Of a stretch of DNA of 64,000 nucleotides, positions 37,123 to 44,932 are shown piece after piece; within the stretch, counting starts at the first letter, position 1, and each line of letters starts with the position of its first letter. The notes beneath the pieces are model-generated. The model made no database searches, had not been told where the DNA came from, and was given only the letters and a program-made list of their open reading frames with translations. The stretch spans positions 310,001-374,000 of the forward strand of contig CAVRED010000007.1 of assembly GCA_963719975.1 (NCBI GenBank), written 5' to 3'. This DNA comes from Poindextera sp963719975 (GTDB lineage: Bacteria > Pseudomonadota > Alphaproteobacteria > Caulobacterales > Caulobacteraceae). Position numbers and translations under genes: made by a program.

Positions 37123-37578
37123 ATGGCCGCCAAACTCTCGGGGTCCGGGGGCGATAAGTACAACGTCGAGCAAAACCACGACATCAACGTCACGCCGTTC
37201 GTGGATGTCATGCTCGTGCTGCTCATCATCTTCATGGTGTGCGCGCCGCTGACGGTGCCGTCGGTCCACGTCGATCTGCCGAACGCCGTGGCGGTCCCGA
37301 CCCCGAACCCGCCGGTGCCGGTCTACATTACGATCGAAGCGAACGGAGCTCTGCACCTTGGCGACTTCCCGACCGACAAGGACAATCTCGGTGGGGATCT
37401 GCGTAAGCTCATCGGCAAGCGCGATCCGTCGCGCGAACGGATCTTCATCCGCGCCGACAGGGAAACCGAGTACGGGGACTTCATGGGCGTCATGAATGCG
37501 TTGCAGGATAACGGGTTCTACAGCGTCGCCCTGATCGGCCTCGATCAAAACGGCAAAACGCAAAGACTGGCGCCGTAG
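37123..37578 (+). CDS. exbD: ExbD-family biopolymer transport protein
   Basis: A 151-residue protein with one N-terminal membrane helix, INVTPFVDVMLVLLIIFMVC, containing the proton-relay Asp, and a periplasmic domain (ERIFIRADRETEYGDFMGVM, NGFYSVALIGLD). It lies between exbB (six bases) and tonB (fifteen bases), completing an ExbB-ExbD-TonB set. Confidence 0.95.
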   Translation: MAAKLSGSGGDKYNVEQNHDINVTPFVDVMLVLLIIFMVCAPLTVPSVHVDLPNAVAVPTPNPPVPVYITIEANGALHLGDFPTDKDNLGGDLRKLIGKRDPSRERIFIRADRETEYGDFMGVMNALQDNGFYSVALIGLDQNGKTQRLAP

Positions 37579-37593
37579 TGCGAGCAAGGACGC

Positions 37594-38296
37594 ATGTCTG
37601 ACGAACAGCATCTTCCCGAGCACCACCACTACGACCCGTTGACTGACGAACGGCGTCCGCGGCGGCGTGGGAACGGGTTTCTTGTCGGCGTCGGCATCGC
37701 CTTCGCTCATCCACGCCGGCATCGGCTACTACCTCTGGAAGGTGAAGTTCGAGCCCAAGTACCAGGAGTACTCGGACCAGGCTGTGAAGGTGAAGCTGCT
37801 CAAGGCGGCGCCGCCGCCTCCGCCGCCTCCGCCGCCGCCGCCGCCGCCGAAGAACGCGCCGCCGCCGCCGCCGCCGATCGCGCAGCCCAGGCCGGCCCCG
37901 CCGCCGCCGATCGGCATCACCCCGCCGAAGATCGCGCTGCCGCCGCCCGTCAAGGCGCCGCCGCCGCCACCGCCGGCGCCGGCCGCGCACGTCATCCACG
38001 GCGCCCACTACACGCGCTCGCCGGACGCCGACGCGATGGCGCAGTGCTATCCGGACCGCGCCCAGCGGATGAACACCGAAGGCTCGTCGACGATGCGCTG
38101 CTCGGTGACCGCCAAGGGGACGCTCGCCGACTGCTCGGCCGAAGGCGAGAGCCCGTCGGGCTTCGGCTTCGGCGAAGCCAGCACCAGCTGCCTCGCCAGA
38201 CTCTTCCGGGTTGCGCCGCAGGACGACAACGGCGTGCCCGTCTCGGGCGGCTCGATCACGATCAGCATCCGCTGGCAGCTGCCGAAGGACGAGTAG
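37594..38296 (+). CDS. tonB: TonB-family energy transducer (one frameshift)
   Basis: About 233 residues once an extra T near 37707 is removed. N-terminal membrane anchor (GNGFLVGVGIAFA, then IHAGIGYYLWKV in the restored frame), a long proline-rich spacer spanning the periplasm, and a C-terminal TonB domain with DADAMAQCYPDRAQR and VSGGSITISIRWQLP. It drives TonB-dependent outer-membrane receptors using the ExbBD motor encoded just upstream. Confidence 0.88.
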
Positions 38297-38358
38297 TCTT
38301 CCGGACGGCCGCTTGATCGGCGGCGGGGCGGCGCATAGAAGATGCCGCCTCGCGTCAG

Positions 38359-38435
38359 GCCGCCTTAGCTCAGTTGGTTAGAGCGCCAGATTGTGGCTCT
38401 GGAGGTCCCCCGTTCGATCCGGGGAGGCGGTACCA
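38359..38435 (+). tRNA. tRNA-His (anticodon GTG)
   Basis: A 77-base cloverleaf with encoded CCA. Anticodon stem-loop CCAGA-TTGTGGC-TCTGG gives GTG. The acceptor end is unusual: G1 faces T72 and the discriminator is A73, so the G(-1):C73 pair typical of histidine tRNAs is absent, although a G precedes the gene. This form is known from a group of Alphaproteobacteria that includes Caulobacter. Confidence 0.94.
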
Positions 38436-38458
38436 CGCGAGCGGGGACGCGGGCGCGA

Positions 38459-38980
38459 ATGGCGCAGAACAGCAAAGAGGTCGGGCCCAATCGCTATCGC
38501 GAGACGTTCGGGCGCTATTTCGAGGACTTCGTGCTCGGCGACACCTACGAGCACCGGCCGGGCAAGACGGTGCTGGAGTCCGACAACCACCTCTTCACCC
38601 TGCTCACGCTCAACACCCACCCGCTGCACTTCGACCGCGAGTACGGCGCGGCGACCGAGTTCGGCCAGAACCTGGTCAACTCGACCTACACGCTGGCGCT
38701 CCTGATCGGGATGAGCGTCTCGGACCTCAGCCAAAAGACGATCGCCAACCTGGGCATGGACGAGGTCAAGTTCACCGCTCCGGTGTTCGCCGGCGACACG
38801 CTCTATTCCGAGAGCGAAGTGATCGGAAAGCGCCAGTCCGCGTCCAGGCCGGGGCAGGGGATCGTCGAGGTGCGCACGACCGGCAAGAACCAGCGCGGCG
38901 AGACGGTCTGCACCTTTCGCCGCTCGATGCTGATCCCGCTGCGCGGCCACGCGGTCGAGGATCGGATCGGGTCCTATTGA
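38459..38980 (+). CDS. MaoC-family acyl-CoA dehydratase
   Basis: A 173-residue hot-dog-fold protein that probably hydrates or dehydrates an acyl-CoA. Motifs: RYFEDFVLGDTYEHRPGKTV, LNTHPLHFDREYGAATEFG (active-site Asn/His region), VNSTYTLALLIGMSVSDLS and FTAPVFAGDTLYSESEV. It opens a plus-strand run with trmO, two acyl-CoA dehydrogenases and an oxidase, all closely spaced, suggesting a catabolic operon. Confidence 0.9.
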   Translation: MAQNSKEVGPNRYRETFGRYFEDFVLGDTYEHRPGKTVLESDNHLFTLLTLNTHPLHFDREYGAATEFGQNLVNSTYTLALLIGMSVSDLSQKTIANLGMDEVKFTAPVFAGDTLYSESEVIGKRQSASRPGQGIVEVRTTGKNQRGETVCTFRRSMLIPLRGHAVEDRIGSY

Positions 38981-38982
38981 CC

Positions 38983-39462
38983 ATGGAGATATCGCTCGAG
39001 CCGATCGGGTATGTGCGTGGCGGCCGGACGGCGGCGACGGATGACGACTGGGGCCGCAATCTCGCGCATATCGAGCTCGACGCGGCGAAGTTCGCCGCCG
39101 ACGCCCTGACCGGCTTGAGCGAGTTCTCGCACATCGAAGTGGTCTTCTTCTTCCACGGCGTCGATGCGGATGCGGTCGAGACGGGCGCGCGCCGGCCGCG
39201 CGGCCGCGCGGACTGGCCTTTGGTCGGCATCTTCGCCCAGCGCGGCCGAACCCGACCCAATCGGCTGGGCGTCAGCGTCTGTCGCGTGCTTGGCGTGGAC
39301 GGCCTCGCCATCGAGGTCGAGGGGATCGACGCCATCGACGGCACGCCTGTGCTCGACATCAAGCCGGTGCTGAAGGGCTTCCTGCCGCGCGGCGTATTGC
39401 GCGAGCCGAAGTGGGCGAGCGAGATCATGCACGAGTACTGGCGAGCGGAGCCCAAGGAATGA
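38983..39462 (+). CDS. TrmO (TsaA-like) tRNA methyltransferase-type protein
   Basis: A 159-residue protein with the TsaA-like beta-barrel: LEPIGYVRGGRTAATDDDW, LTGLSEFSHIEVVFFFHGV, GIFAQRGRTRPNRLGVSV and VLDIKPVLKGF. TrmO N6-methylates t6A37 in certain tRNAs using SAM; some family members have other roles. It starts two bases after the MaoC stop and its end overlaps the next start (ATGA). Confidence 0.86.
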   Translation: MEISLEPIGYVRGGRTAATDDDWGRNLAHIELDAAKFAADALTGLSEFSHIEVVFFFHGVDADAVETGARRPRGRADWPLVGIFAQRGRTRPNRLGVSVCRVLGVDGLAIEVEGIDAIDGTPVLDIKPVLKGFLPRGVLREPKWASEIMHEYWRAEPKE

Positions 39463-40646
39463 ACGCACCGGCAGGCGAGCCGTCGATGGACGAGGCGATC
39501 CTGGAATTGATCGGGCGCTGGCTCGACAAGAAGGTCGAGCCGGTCGCGGCCGAGCTCGAGCACGATGACGTCTATCCGGCCGAGCTGGTCGAAGACATGC
39601 GAGAGCTTGGGCTGTTCGGGGCGCTGATCGATCCCGAATGGGGCGGGCTTGGACTTTCAGCCACCACCTACGCCCGCATCATCGCCCGCATCTCCGAGAG
39701 CTGGATGAGCCTGACCGGCGTCATCAACAGCCACCTGATGATGGCGCTGATCGTCCAACGGTCGGGAACGAGCGCGCAGAAGGACTATTGGCTGCCGAAG
39801 TTCGCCAGCGGCGAATTGCGCGGGGGCCTCGGCCTTACCGAGCCCGACGCGGGAACCGACCTGCAGGCGATCCGCACGACCGCCCGGCGCGTCGGCGACA
39901 ACTACGTCGTCAATGGCGGCAAGATGTGGATCACCAACTCCATCGAGGGCCACGTGCTGGCGCTGTTGGTGAAGACCGATCCGACGGCCGAGCCGCGCCA
40001 CCGCGGCATGAGCGTCCTGATCACGCCGAAGTTCGACGCCCGAACCGGCAAGCCGCTGCCAGGCGTGCAGCCGGGGCGCAAGCTGCCGAAGCTGGGCTAC
40101 CGCGGCGTCGACACCGGCGAGATCGCCTTCGTCGACTACGAATGCCCGGCCGACCTCTGCCTGGTCGGCGGCGAGGAAGGGCAGGGCTTCTACCAGGCGA
40201 CCGGCGGCCTCGAGCTCGGCCGCATCAACGTCGCCGCCCGCGGGGTCGGCATGGCGCGCCGGGCGCTGCGCGAAAGCGTCCGCTACGCCCAGGAGCGTCG
40301 CACGATGGGCAAGCCGATCGCCGAGCACCAGGCGATCCAGCTCAAGCTGGGCGAAATGGCGACCAAGGTCCGCGCCTCGGAGCTTCTGGTCGAGGACGCC
40401 GCGCGCGCCTACGACGAGGGCGGCCGCGTCGACATGGAAGCCGGCATGGCCAAGCTGTTCGCCTCCGAGACCGCGCTCGAATGCGCCACCGAGGCCATGC
40501 GCATCCACGGCGGCGTCGGCTACTCGCTCGAGTACCCGATCGAGCGGCTCTATCGCGATGCGCCGCTGCTCTGCATCGGCGAAGGCACCAACGAGATGCA
40601 ACGCATCATCATCGCCCGCCAGCTCGTCGCGCGGAACCGCATCTGA
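39459..40646 (+). CDS. Acyl-CoA dehydrogenase
   Basis: FAD-dependent oxidation of an acyl-CoA to the 2-enoyl-CoA, passing electrons to ETF. The 395-residue protein has GGLGLTEPDAGTDLQAIRTTA, YVVNGGKMWITNS (FAD binding), AARGVGMARRALRESVRYAQER, MRIHGGVGYSLEYPIERL and the C-terminal GEGTNEMQRIIIARQL with the likely catalytic Glu. It is coupled to trmO by ATGA. Confidence 0.93.
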   Translation: MNAPAGEPSMDEAILELIGRWLDKKVEPVAAELEHDDVYPAELVEDMRELGLFGALIDPEWGGLGLSATTYARIIARISESWMSLTGVINSHLMMALIVQRSGTSAQKDYWLPKFASGELRGGLGLTEPDAGTDLQAIRTTARRVGDNYVVNGGKMWITNSIEGHVLALLVKTDPTAEPRHRGMSVLITPKFDARTGKPLPGVQPGRKLPKLGYRGVDTGEIAFVDYECPADLCLVGGEEGQGFYQATGGLELGRINVAARGVGMARRALRESVRYAQERRTMGKPIAEHQAIQLKLGEMATKVRASELLVEDAARAYDEGGRVDMEAGMAKLFASETALECATEAMRIHGGVGYSLEYPIERLYRDAPLLCIGEGTNEMQRIIIARQLVARNRI

Positions 40647-40688
40647 GGTTGCTTGACCGGCGCGGCGGCTGGCGTTCCTGATCGGCGC

Positions 40689-41762
40689 ATGGTTGGGCTC
40701 GCCAGCGCGCGCGTGGTCGTCGCCGGCGCGGGGGCGCTGGGCGCATCGATCGCACTTGTCCTGGCGCGCGCGGGGGCGAGGGTCGTCCTTGCGGATCCGG
40801 CGCCGCAGGGCGCGAACGCCTCCGGCGTGGCGGCGGGCATGCTGGCCCCGGCGTTCGAGGCCCGGCCGGACCAGTATGCGATCCTGAAGTCCGCCCGCGA
40901 CGCCTGGCCGGCGTTCGCGCAAAGCCTGGGCGCCGACTTCGGCTTCCACCGCTGCGGGGCGGTATGGGTCGACCTGCCGGACGCCGAGCCCAGGCTCGAG
41001 ACGTTGATGCGGGGGCTCGCCGCGGCGGGCGCCCGGTATGAACTCTGGGACCGGCGGGCGCTCGAGGCCGCCGCCCCGGGGCTGACGAGCGCGGCTCGCG
41101 CCGGCCTCTTCACGCCGGAGGATTGGCGGCTCGAGCCACGCGCGGCGCTAGCGGCGCTTCGTCAGGCGTCGCTCGCCTCCGGCGTCGAGATCGTCGGCCA
41201 GACCGTCGCCGGGTTCGCGCCTGGCCGCGCCACGTTCGCAGACGGCGCGACCGCGCCGGCGGATGCGCTGGTGCTTGCGACCGGCGCGGCCCCAGGTGAC
41301 CTCGCGCCGGAGACGCGGCTGCTTTCACCGATCAAGGGCCACATTCTGCAGTACGCCGAGACGCGCGCCGATGACGCGCGGCCGATGATCAGGACGGCGC
41401 GGGGCTACGCCTCGGCGGCGCGCGACGGGCTGCGCATCGGCGCCACCATGGAGCCCGGCCTCGCCGACAGTCGCGTCGATCCAAGGGCGGCGGCGCCGCT
41501 CGGCCAGTTCGCCGTCGATCTCTTTCCGGCGCTGGATGGCGCGACGTTCCTCGTCCAGGCCGGCGTGCGGGCGACGGCGCCCGACGAGTGGCCGCTGGTC
41601 GGCCCCTCGGCCGCCCCGGGCGTCTGGCTCGCGACCGGCGCCCGCCGCAACGGCTGGCTGCTCGCGCCGCTTGTGGCGCAGATGACGGCGGCGTATCTCG
41701 CGGGCGGCGATCCTGGGCCTTACGCGAGCGCCTTCGATCCAAGCCGGTTCGCCGTGTCCTGA
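40689..41762 (+). CDS. FAD-dependent oxidoreductase (DAO family, ThiO/DadA-like)
   Basis: A 357-residue flavoprotein with an N-terminal Rossmann motif (RVVVAGAGALGASIALVLARAG) and GANASGVAAGMLAPAF, the FAD pyrophosphate loop typical of glycine oxidase. Later come LLSPIKGHILQYAET and GVWLATGARRNGWLLAPLVA. It oxidises an amino acid or amine; the substrate is unclear. It lies between two acyl-CoA dehydrogenases in the same run of genes. Confidence 0.85.
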   Translation: MVGLASARVVVAGAGALGASIALVLARAGARVVLADPAPQGANASGVAAGMLAPAFEARPDQYAILKSARDAWPAFAQSLGADFGFHRCGAVWVDLPDAEPRLETLMRGLAAAGARYELWDRRALEAAAPGLTSAARAGLFTPEDWRLEPRAALAALRQASLASGVEIVGQTVAGFAPGRATFADGATAPADALVLATGAAPGDLAPETRLLSPIKGHILQYAETRADDARPMIRTARGYASAARDGLRIGATMEPGLADSRVDPRAAAPLGQFAVDLFPALDGATFLVQAGVRATAPDEWPLVGPSAAPGVWLATGARRNGWLLAPLVAQMTAAYLAGGDPGPYASAFDPSRFAVS

Positions 41763-41781
41763 GCAAAAGAGGGGATAAGCC

Positions 41782-42951
41782 TTGTCGAGCTTCTGGCTGA
41801 GCGACGAGCAGGAACAGATCCGCGAAGGCGTCGCCAAGGTGATGGGCGCCTATCGCGACGACTACTGGCTGAAGACCGACGACACCGGCGTCTTCCCCGA
41901 GGACTTCGTGCGCGACATGGCCGAGGGCGGCTGGCTGGGCGTGGCCATGCCGGAAAGCGTCGGCGGCGCGGGGCTTGGCCTCACCGAGGCGGCGATCGTC
42001 ATGCAGACGGTGGCGCAATCGGGAGCGGGATTCTCCGGCGCCTCGGCGATCCACCTGAACATCTTCGGACCCATGCCGCTGGTGAAGTTCGGGTCGGACG
42101 CTCAGCGCGAGACGCTGCTGCCGCGCATCATCTCCGGCGAAGACAAGATGTGCTTTGCGGTGACCGAGCCGAACTCGGGTCTCGACACGGCGAGCCTCGA
42201 GACGCGCGCCGAGCGCACCAACGACGGCTATCTGATCAACGGTCGCAAGATCTGGACGACCAGCGCCCAGCGGGCCAACAAGATCCTGATCATCGCCCGC
42301 ACCACGCCGAAGGACCAGGTCGCCAGGCCCCACCACGGCCTTAGCCTGTTCTACACCGACCTCAACCGCGACCACATCGACGCCAAGCCGATCCCCAAGA
42401 TGGGCCGCAGGGCGGTCGAATGTAACACCCTCTTCATCGACAACCTGCCGGTGCCCGCCGGCGACCTGGTTGGCGAGGAAGGCAGGGGCTTTGAGTACCT
42501 GCTGCACGGCCTGAACCCCGAGCGGGTGCTGTTCGCCGTCGAGGCGGTTGGGCTTGGCCGGGCTGCGCTGGCGCGGGCGGCGACCTACGCCAACGAGCGC
42601 ATCGTTTTCGGCCGGCCGATCGGCCAGAACCAGGGCGTGCAGCATCCGCTCGCCCGCTCCTGGGCCGAGCTCGAAGCCGCCAACCTCATGGCGATGAAGG
42701 CTGCCGCCCTTTACGACGCCGGCAAGGACTGTGGGGCCGAGGCCAATGCGGCCAAGTACCTGGGCGCCGAGGCCGGCTTCCGCGCCTGCGAGAACGCTGT
42801 CCTCGCCCACGGCGGCATGGGCTACGCCAAGGAGTTCTACGTCGAGCGCTATTTCCGCGAGGCGATGATCGCGCGCATCGCTCCGGTCAGCCGCGAGATG
42901 ATCCTCAACTTCATCGCCGAGCGTGTGTTGCACCTGCCGAAGAGCTACTAG
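41782..42951 (+). CDS. Acyl-CoA dehydrogenase (second copy in the operon)
   Basis: A 389-residue enzyme: CFAVTEPNSGLDTASLETRAER, YLINGRKIWTTSAQRANKI, AVGLGRAALARAATYANERIVFGRPIGQNQGVQ, and a C-terminus APVSREMILNFIAERVL, in which the usual GTxEIQ is changed to a form common in a separate subfamily. The start is TTG at 41782 with AAAGAGGGG upstream. It only distantly resembles the upstream dehydrogenase, so the two probably act on different acyl-CoAs. Confidence 0.9.
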   Translation: MSSFWLSDEQEQIREGVAKVMGAYRDDYWLKTDDTGVFPEDFVRDMAEGGWLGVAMPESVGGAGLGLTEAAIVMQTVAQSGAGFSGASAIHLNIFGPMPLVKFGSDAQRETLLPRIISGEDKMCFAVTEPNSGLDTASLETRAERTNDGYLINGRKIWTTSAQRANKILIIARTTPKDQVARPHHGLSLFYTDLNRDHIDAKPIPKMGRRAVECNTLFIDNLPVPAGDLVGEEGRGFEYLLHGLNPERVLFAVEAVGLGRAALARAATYANERIVFGRPIGQNQGVQHPLARSWAELEAANLMAMKAAALYDAGKDCGAEANAAKYLGAEAGFRACENAVLAHGGMGYAKEFYVERYFREAMIARIAPVSREMILNFIAERVLHLPKSY

Positions 42952-42992
42952 CGGTCGATAAGGCGAGACAAACGGCCCAAAAGGTCGTATAT

Positions 42993-43010
42993 TAGTAGCA
43001 AGTGCTACTA
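42993..43010. promoter_or_regulatory. Perfect palindrome before the TrmB-type gene
   Basis: TAGTAGCA-AG-TGCTACTA, two exact 8-base arms with a 2-base centre, ends 12 bases before the ATG of the TrmB-type regulator. Length and place suggest an operator for autoregulation, or for the acyl-CoA operon just upstream. TrmB-like proteins bind inverted repeats. Confidence 0.6.
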
Positions 43011-43022
43011 TGGTAGTCCGTC

Positions 43023-43919
43023 ATGGCCAAAGCCGTCCGCCCTGCCACACCGCCGCGCCCGCCCGCCCAGGTGCGGGGTGCGCCGGACGCCCAGTCGCCC
43101 GAGCAGGCGCTGGGCGCGCTAGGATTCACCGACACGGAGGCGGCCGTCTACTGTGAGCTGCTGCGCGGCGCGCCGTCCACCGGCTACCGCCTGGCGCATG
43201 CGATCGGCAAGGCGCCGGCGAACGTCTATCAGGCGCTGGCGGCGCTCAGCCAGAAAGGCGCCGTCCTGGTCGATGACCGCGAGGCCCGCACCTACCGCGC
43301 CACCCCGCCCGAGGAACTGCTCGCCATGCTGCAGCAGCGCTTCGAGGGCCGCGCGGCCGAGGCGCGATCGTCGCTCGAGAGCCTGTACGCCCCAGTCGCC
43401 GACGATCGCCTCTACCAGCTGACCACCGTGGGCCAGGTGTATGGCCGCGTCGAAGCCATGATCGAGCGCGCCGAGGAGGTGTTGCTGTTCGATCTCTTCC
43501 CGGCGCCTTTCGCCAGGCTCAGGCCCAACCTGGAGCGCGCGGGGGCGCGCGGCGTGCGTGTCGCAGGCGTCGTCTACGAGGACGTGGGCGACGTGGGGTT
43601 CCTCACCGCCATCTCGCCTGGCGGCGCGCGCGTCGTGGAAGGTTGGCCCGGCCTGCAAATCGGCCTGGTGGTCGACGCCCGCGAGCACTTGCAAGCCCTG
43701 CTCAGCCGGGACGAGGCCGAGGTCCGCCATGGCGTCTGGAGCGACTCGACCTACCTCGCCTGCCTCGCGCACAACGGTCTCGCCTGCGAGATCTGGGTCT
43801 CGCTCGCGCCCCCGCCGCGAACGCCGCACACCTTCGCGCTCTTCACCAGTTCTCCGCCGGGCCTGCGAGACCTGCTGGGCCCGACCCCGCAGCCGGCCGC
43901 TGAAGGAAGGCCGGCGTGA
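43023..43919 (+). CDS. TrmB-family transcriptional regulator
   Basis: A 298-residue protein with a TrmB-type winged helix (LGALGFTDTEAAVYCELLRG, YRLAHAIGKAPANVYQALAALSQKGAVLVDD), a coiled-coil-like linker and a phospholipase-D-like C-terminal domain (VEAMIERAEEVLLFDLFP). TrmB proteins are mainly archaeal sugar sensors; bacterial copies are less common. It follows the acyl-CoA genes and may regulate them. A 33-residue membrane peptide overlaps its end (GTGA). Confidence 0.87.
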   Translation: MAKAVRPATPPRPPAQVRGAPDAQSPEQALGALGFTDTEAAVYCELLRGAPSTGYRLAHAIGKAPANVYQALAALSQKGAVLVDDREARTYRATPPEELLAMLQQRFEGRAAEARSSLESLYAPVADDRLYQLTTVGQVYGRVEAMIERAEEVLLFDLFPAPFARLRPNLERAGARGVRVAGVVYEDVGDVGFLTAISPGGARVVEGWPGLQIGLVVDAREHLQALLSRDEAEVRHGVWSDSTYLACLAHNGLACEIWVSLAPPPRTPHTFALFTSSPPGLRDLLGPTPQPAAEGRPA

Positions 43920-44017
43920 ACCGTATCCTGGTTCTCGCGCCGATCCTGGCCCTGATCGCGGTGACCGCGCTGGCCGTGGTCCTGATCGCGCCTAGCGCCT
44001 TCGCCGCGGGCGGGTGA
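43916..44017 (+). CDS. 33-residue membrane peptide coupled to the TrmB-type gene
   Basis: A GTG start overlapping the regulator's stop (GTGA) opens MNRILVLAPILALIAVTALA, then VVLIAPSAFAAGG and a stop. It is a single hydrophobic helix with a signal-peptidase-like APSAFA end, either a one-pass peptide or a cleaved leader. Support comes from overlap and composition only. It ends 12 bases before the convergent TonB-like gene. Confidence 0.5.
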   Translation: MNRILVLAPILALIAVTALAVVLIAPSAFAAGG

Positions 44018-44029
44018 CGAGCGAGCGGC

Positions 44030-44746
44030 CTAGCCGGCGTCGCTCAGCCGAAACGCGATCGAGATCCTTGTCTGGCCGCCGTCCACCGGTTCACCGTCAA
44101 CGGTCCGCGGCGTCATGCGGAAGAAGGCGGAGAGCTTCAAAGCCGCATCGCCAAAGCCGGCGTTCGGCGGGGTTTCTCCGACCACCCGGCAGTCGGCGAG
44201 CTTGCCCGAGGCGACGACGCCACAGAGCAGCGAGACCTGGCCGGCGACGCCAAGATCGATGTCGCGCTGCGGATAGAACCGGCTCATCTCGGCCGCGGTC
44301 GGCTGGCTGAGCCACTGCGGATCGGTGATCAGCCGCGACGTCGCCGGCGGCGTGAATGGCGTCAGGTTCGCGAGCGGCCCAAGACCGCTGGTGGCGACAA
44401 CCGGTGGCGAAGGCCGCAGCGGCGTAACGGTGGTCGGCGGGCGGATGGGCGTGAGCACGGGGGAGTGGACCGCGACGGCCTGCTGGTGCGGCTGCTGGAT
44501 TGGATGCGCGGGCGCGGGCGGCGGCAGCGAGACCAGGGTCATCATGGTGGCCCGGTCGGGAAGATCGGCGGGCGGCTGCGCGCCGATCCGCTCGAGGTAG
44601 AGGTAGGTGAGCAGGCCGAGGTGAAACGTCACGGACACCGCGATCGCGACGACGAGCGCTTTCGAGGGCGGTCGCGGAGCAGCCGGACCCTCGAGGGCGT
44701 GGATCAGCGCGTATTCGCTTGGATTGTTGCGGAGCGCCATCATCAT
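44030..44746 (-). CDS. Second TonB-family protein, orphan
   Basis: A 238-residue protein: one membrane anchor (KALVVAIAVSVTFHLGLLTYLYL), a proline-rich spacer (LPPPAPAHPIQQPHQQ) and a C-terminal TonB-like domain (AGQVSLLCGVVASGKLADCRVV, GGQTRISIAFRLSDAG). It has no exbB/exbD beside it and differs in sequence from the copy at 37594, so it would borrow a motor encoded elsewhere. GGAGGTT precedes the start. A 17-bp palindrome lies 21 bases upstream. Confidence 0.85.
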   Translation of the reverse strand: MMMALRNNPSEYALIHALEGPAAPRPPSKALVVAIAVSVTFHLGLLTYLYLERIGAQPPADLPDRATMMTLVSLPPPAPAHPIQQPHQQAVAVHSPVLTPIRPPTTVTPLRPSPPVVATSGLGPLANLTPFTPPATSRLITDPQWLSQPTAAEMSRFYPQRDIDLGVAGQVSLLCGVVASGKLADCRVVGETPPNAGFGDAALKLSAFFRMTPRTVDGEPVDGGQTRISIAFRLSDAG

Positions 44747-44767
44747 GGCGGAACCTCCCTGGGCTGT

Positions 44768-44784
44768 GTTGACGTTGCGTCAAC
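44768..44784. promoter_or_regulatory. Palindrome upstream of the orphan TonB gene
   Basis: GTTGACG-TTG-CGTCAAC is a perfect inverted repeat of 7-base arms in the divergent gap between the orphan tonB and the lytic transglycosylase. It resembles a dimeric repressor site. No regulator for it is identified. Confidence 0.45.
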
Positions 44785-44894
44785 TTGTCGCGAGGCGTTG
44801 TAGAGAGCTTCGCTATCGAGTGATACGCAGACACGTACGGTTCGGGGTGATCTGCGCTTCGATCGGCCGCGCGGCGAGCTCGGAAAGCCCGGGC

Positions 44895-44909
44895 TTAACC
44901 CGCGCTTAA
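44895..44909 (+). promoter_or_regulatory. CtrA binding box
   Basis: TTAACCCGCGCTTAA matches the full CtrA consensus TTAA-N7-TTAA exactly (arms at 44895-44898 and 44906-44909). It ends 23 bases before the ATG of the lytic transglycosylase, as in CtrA-activated promoters of Caulobacter, where the box overlaps the -35 region. It predicts cell-cycle control of that gene. Confidence 0.78.
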
Positions 44910-44932
44910 CCATAAATCTTCACGTCTTGGTC

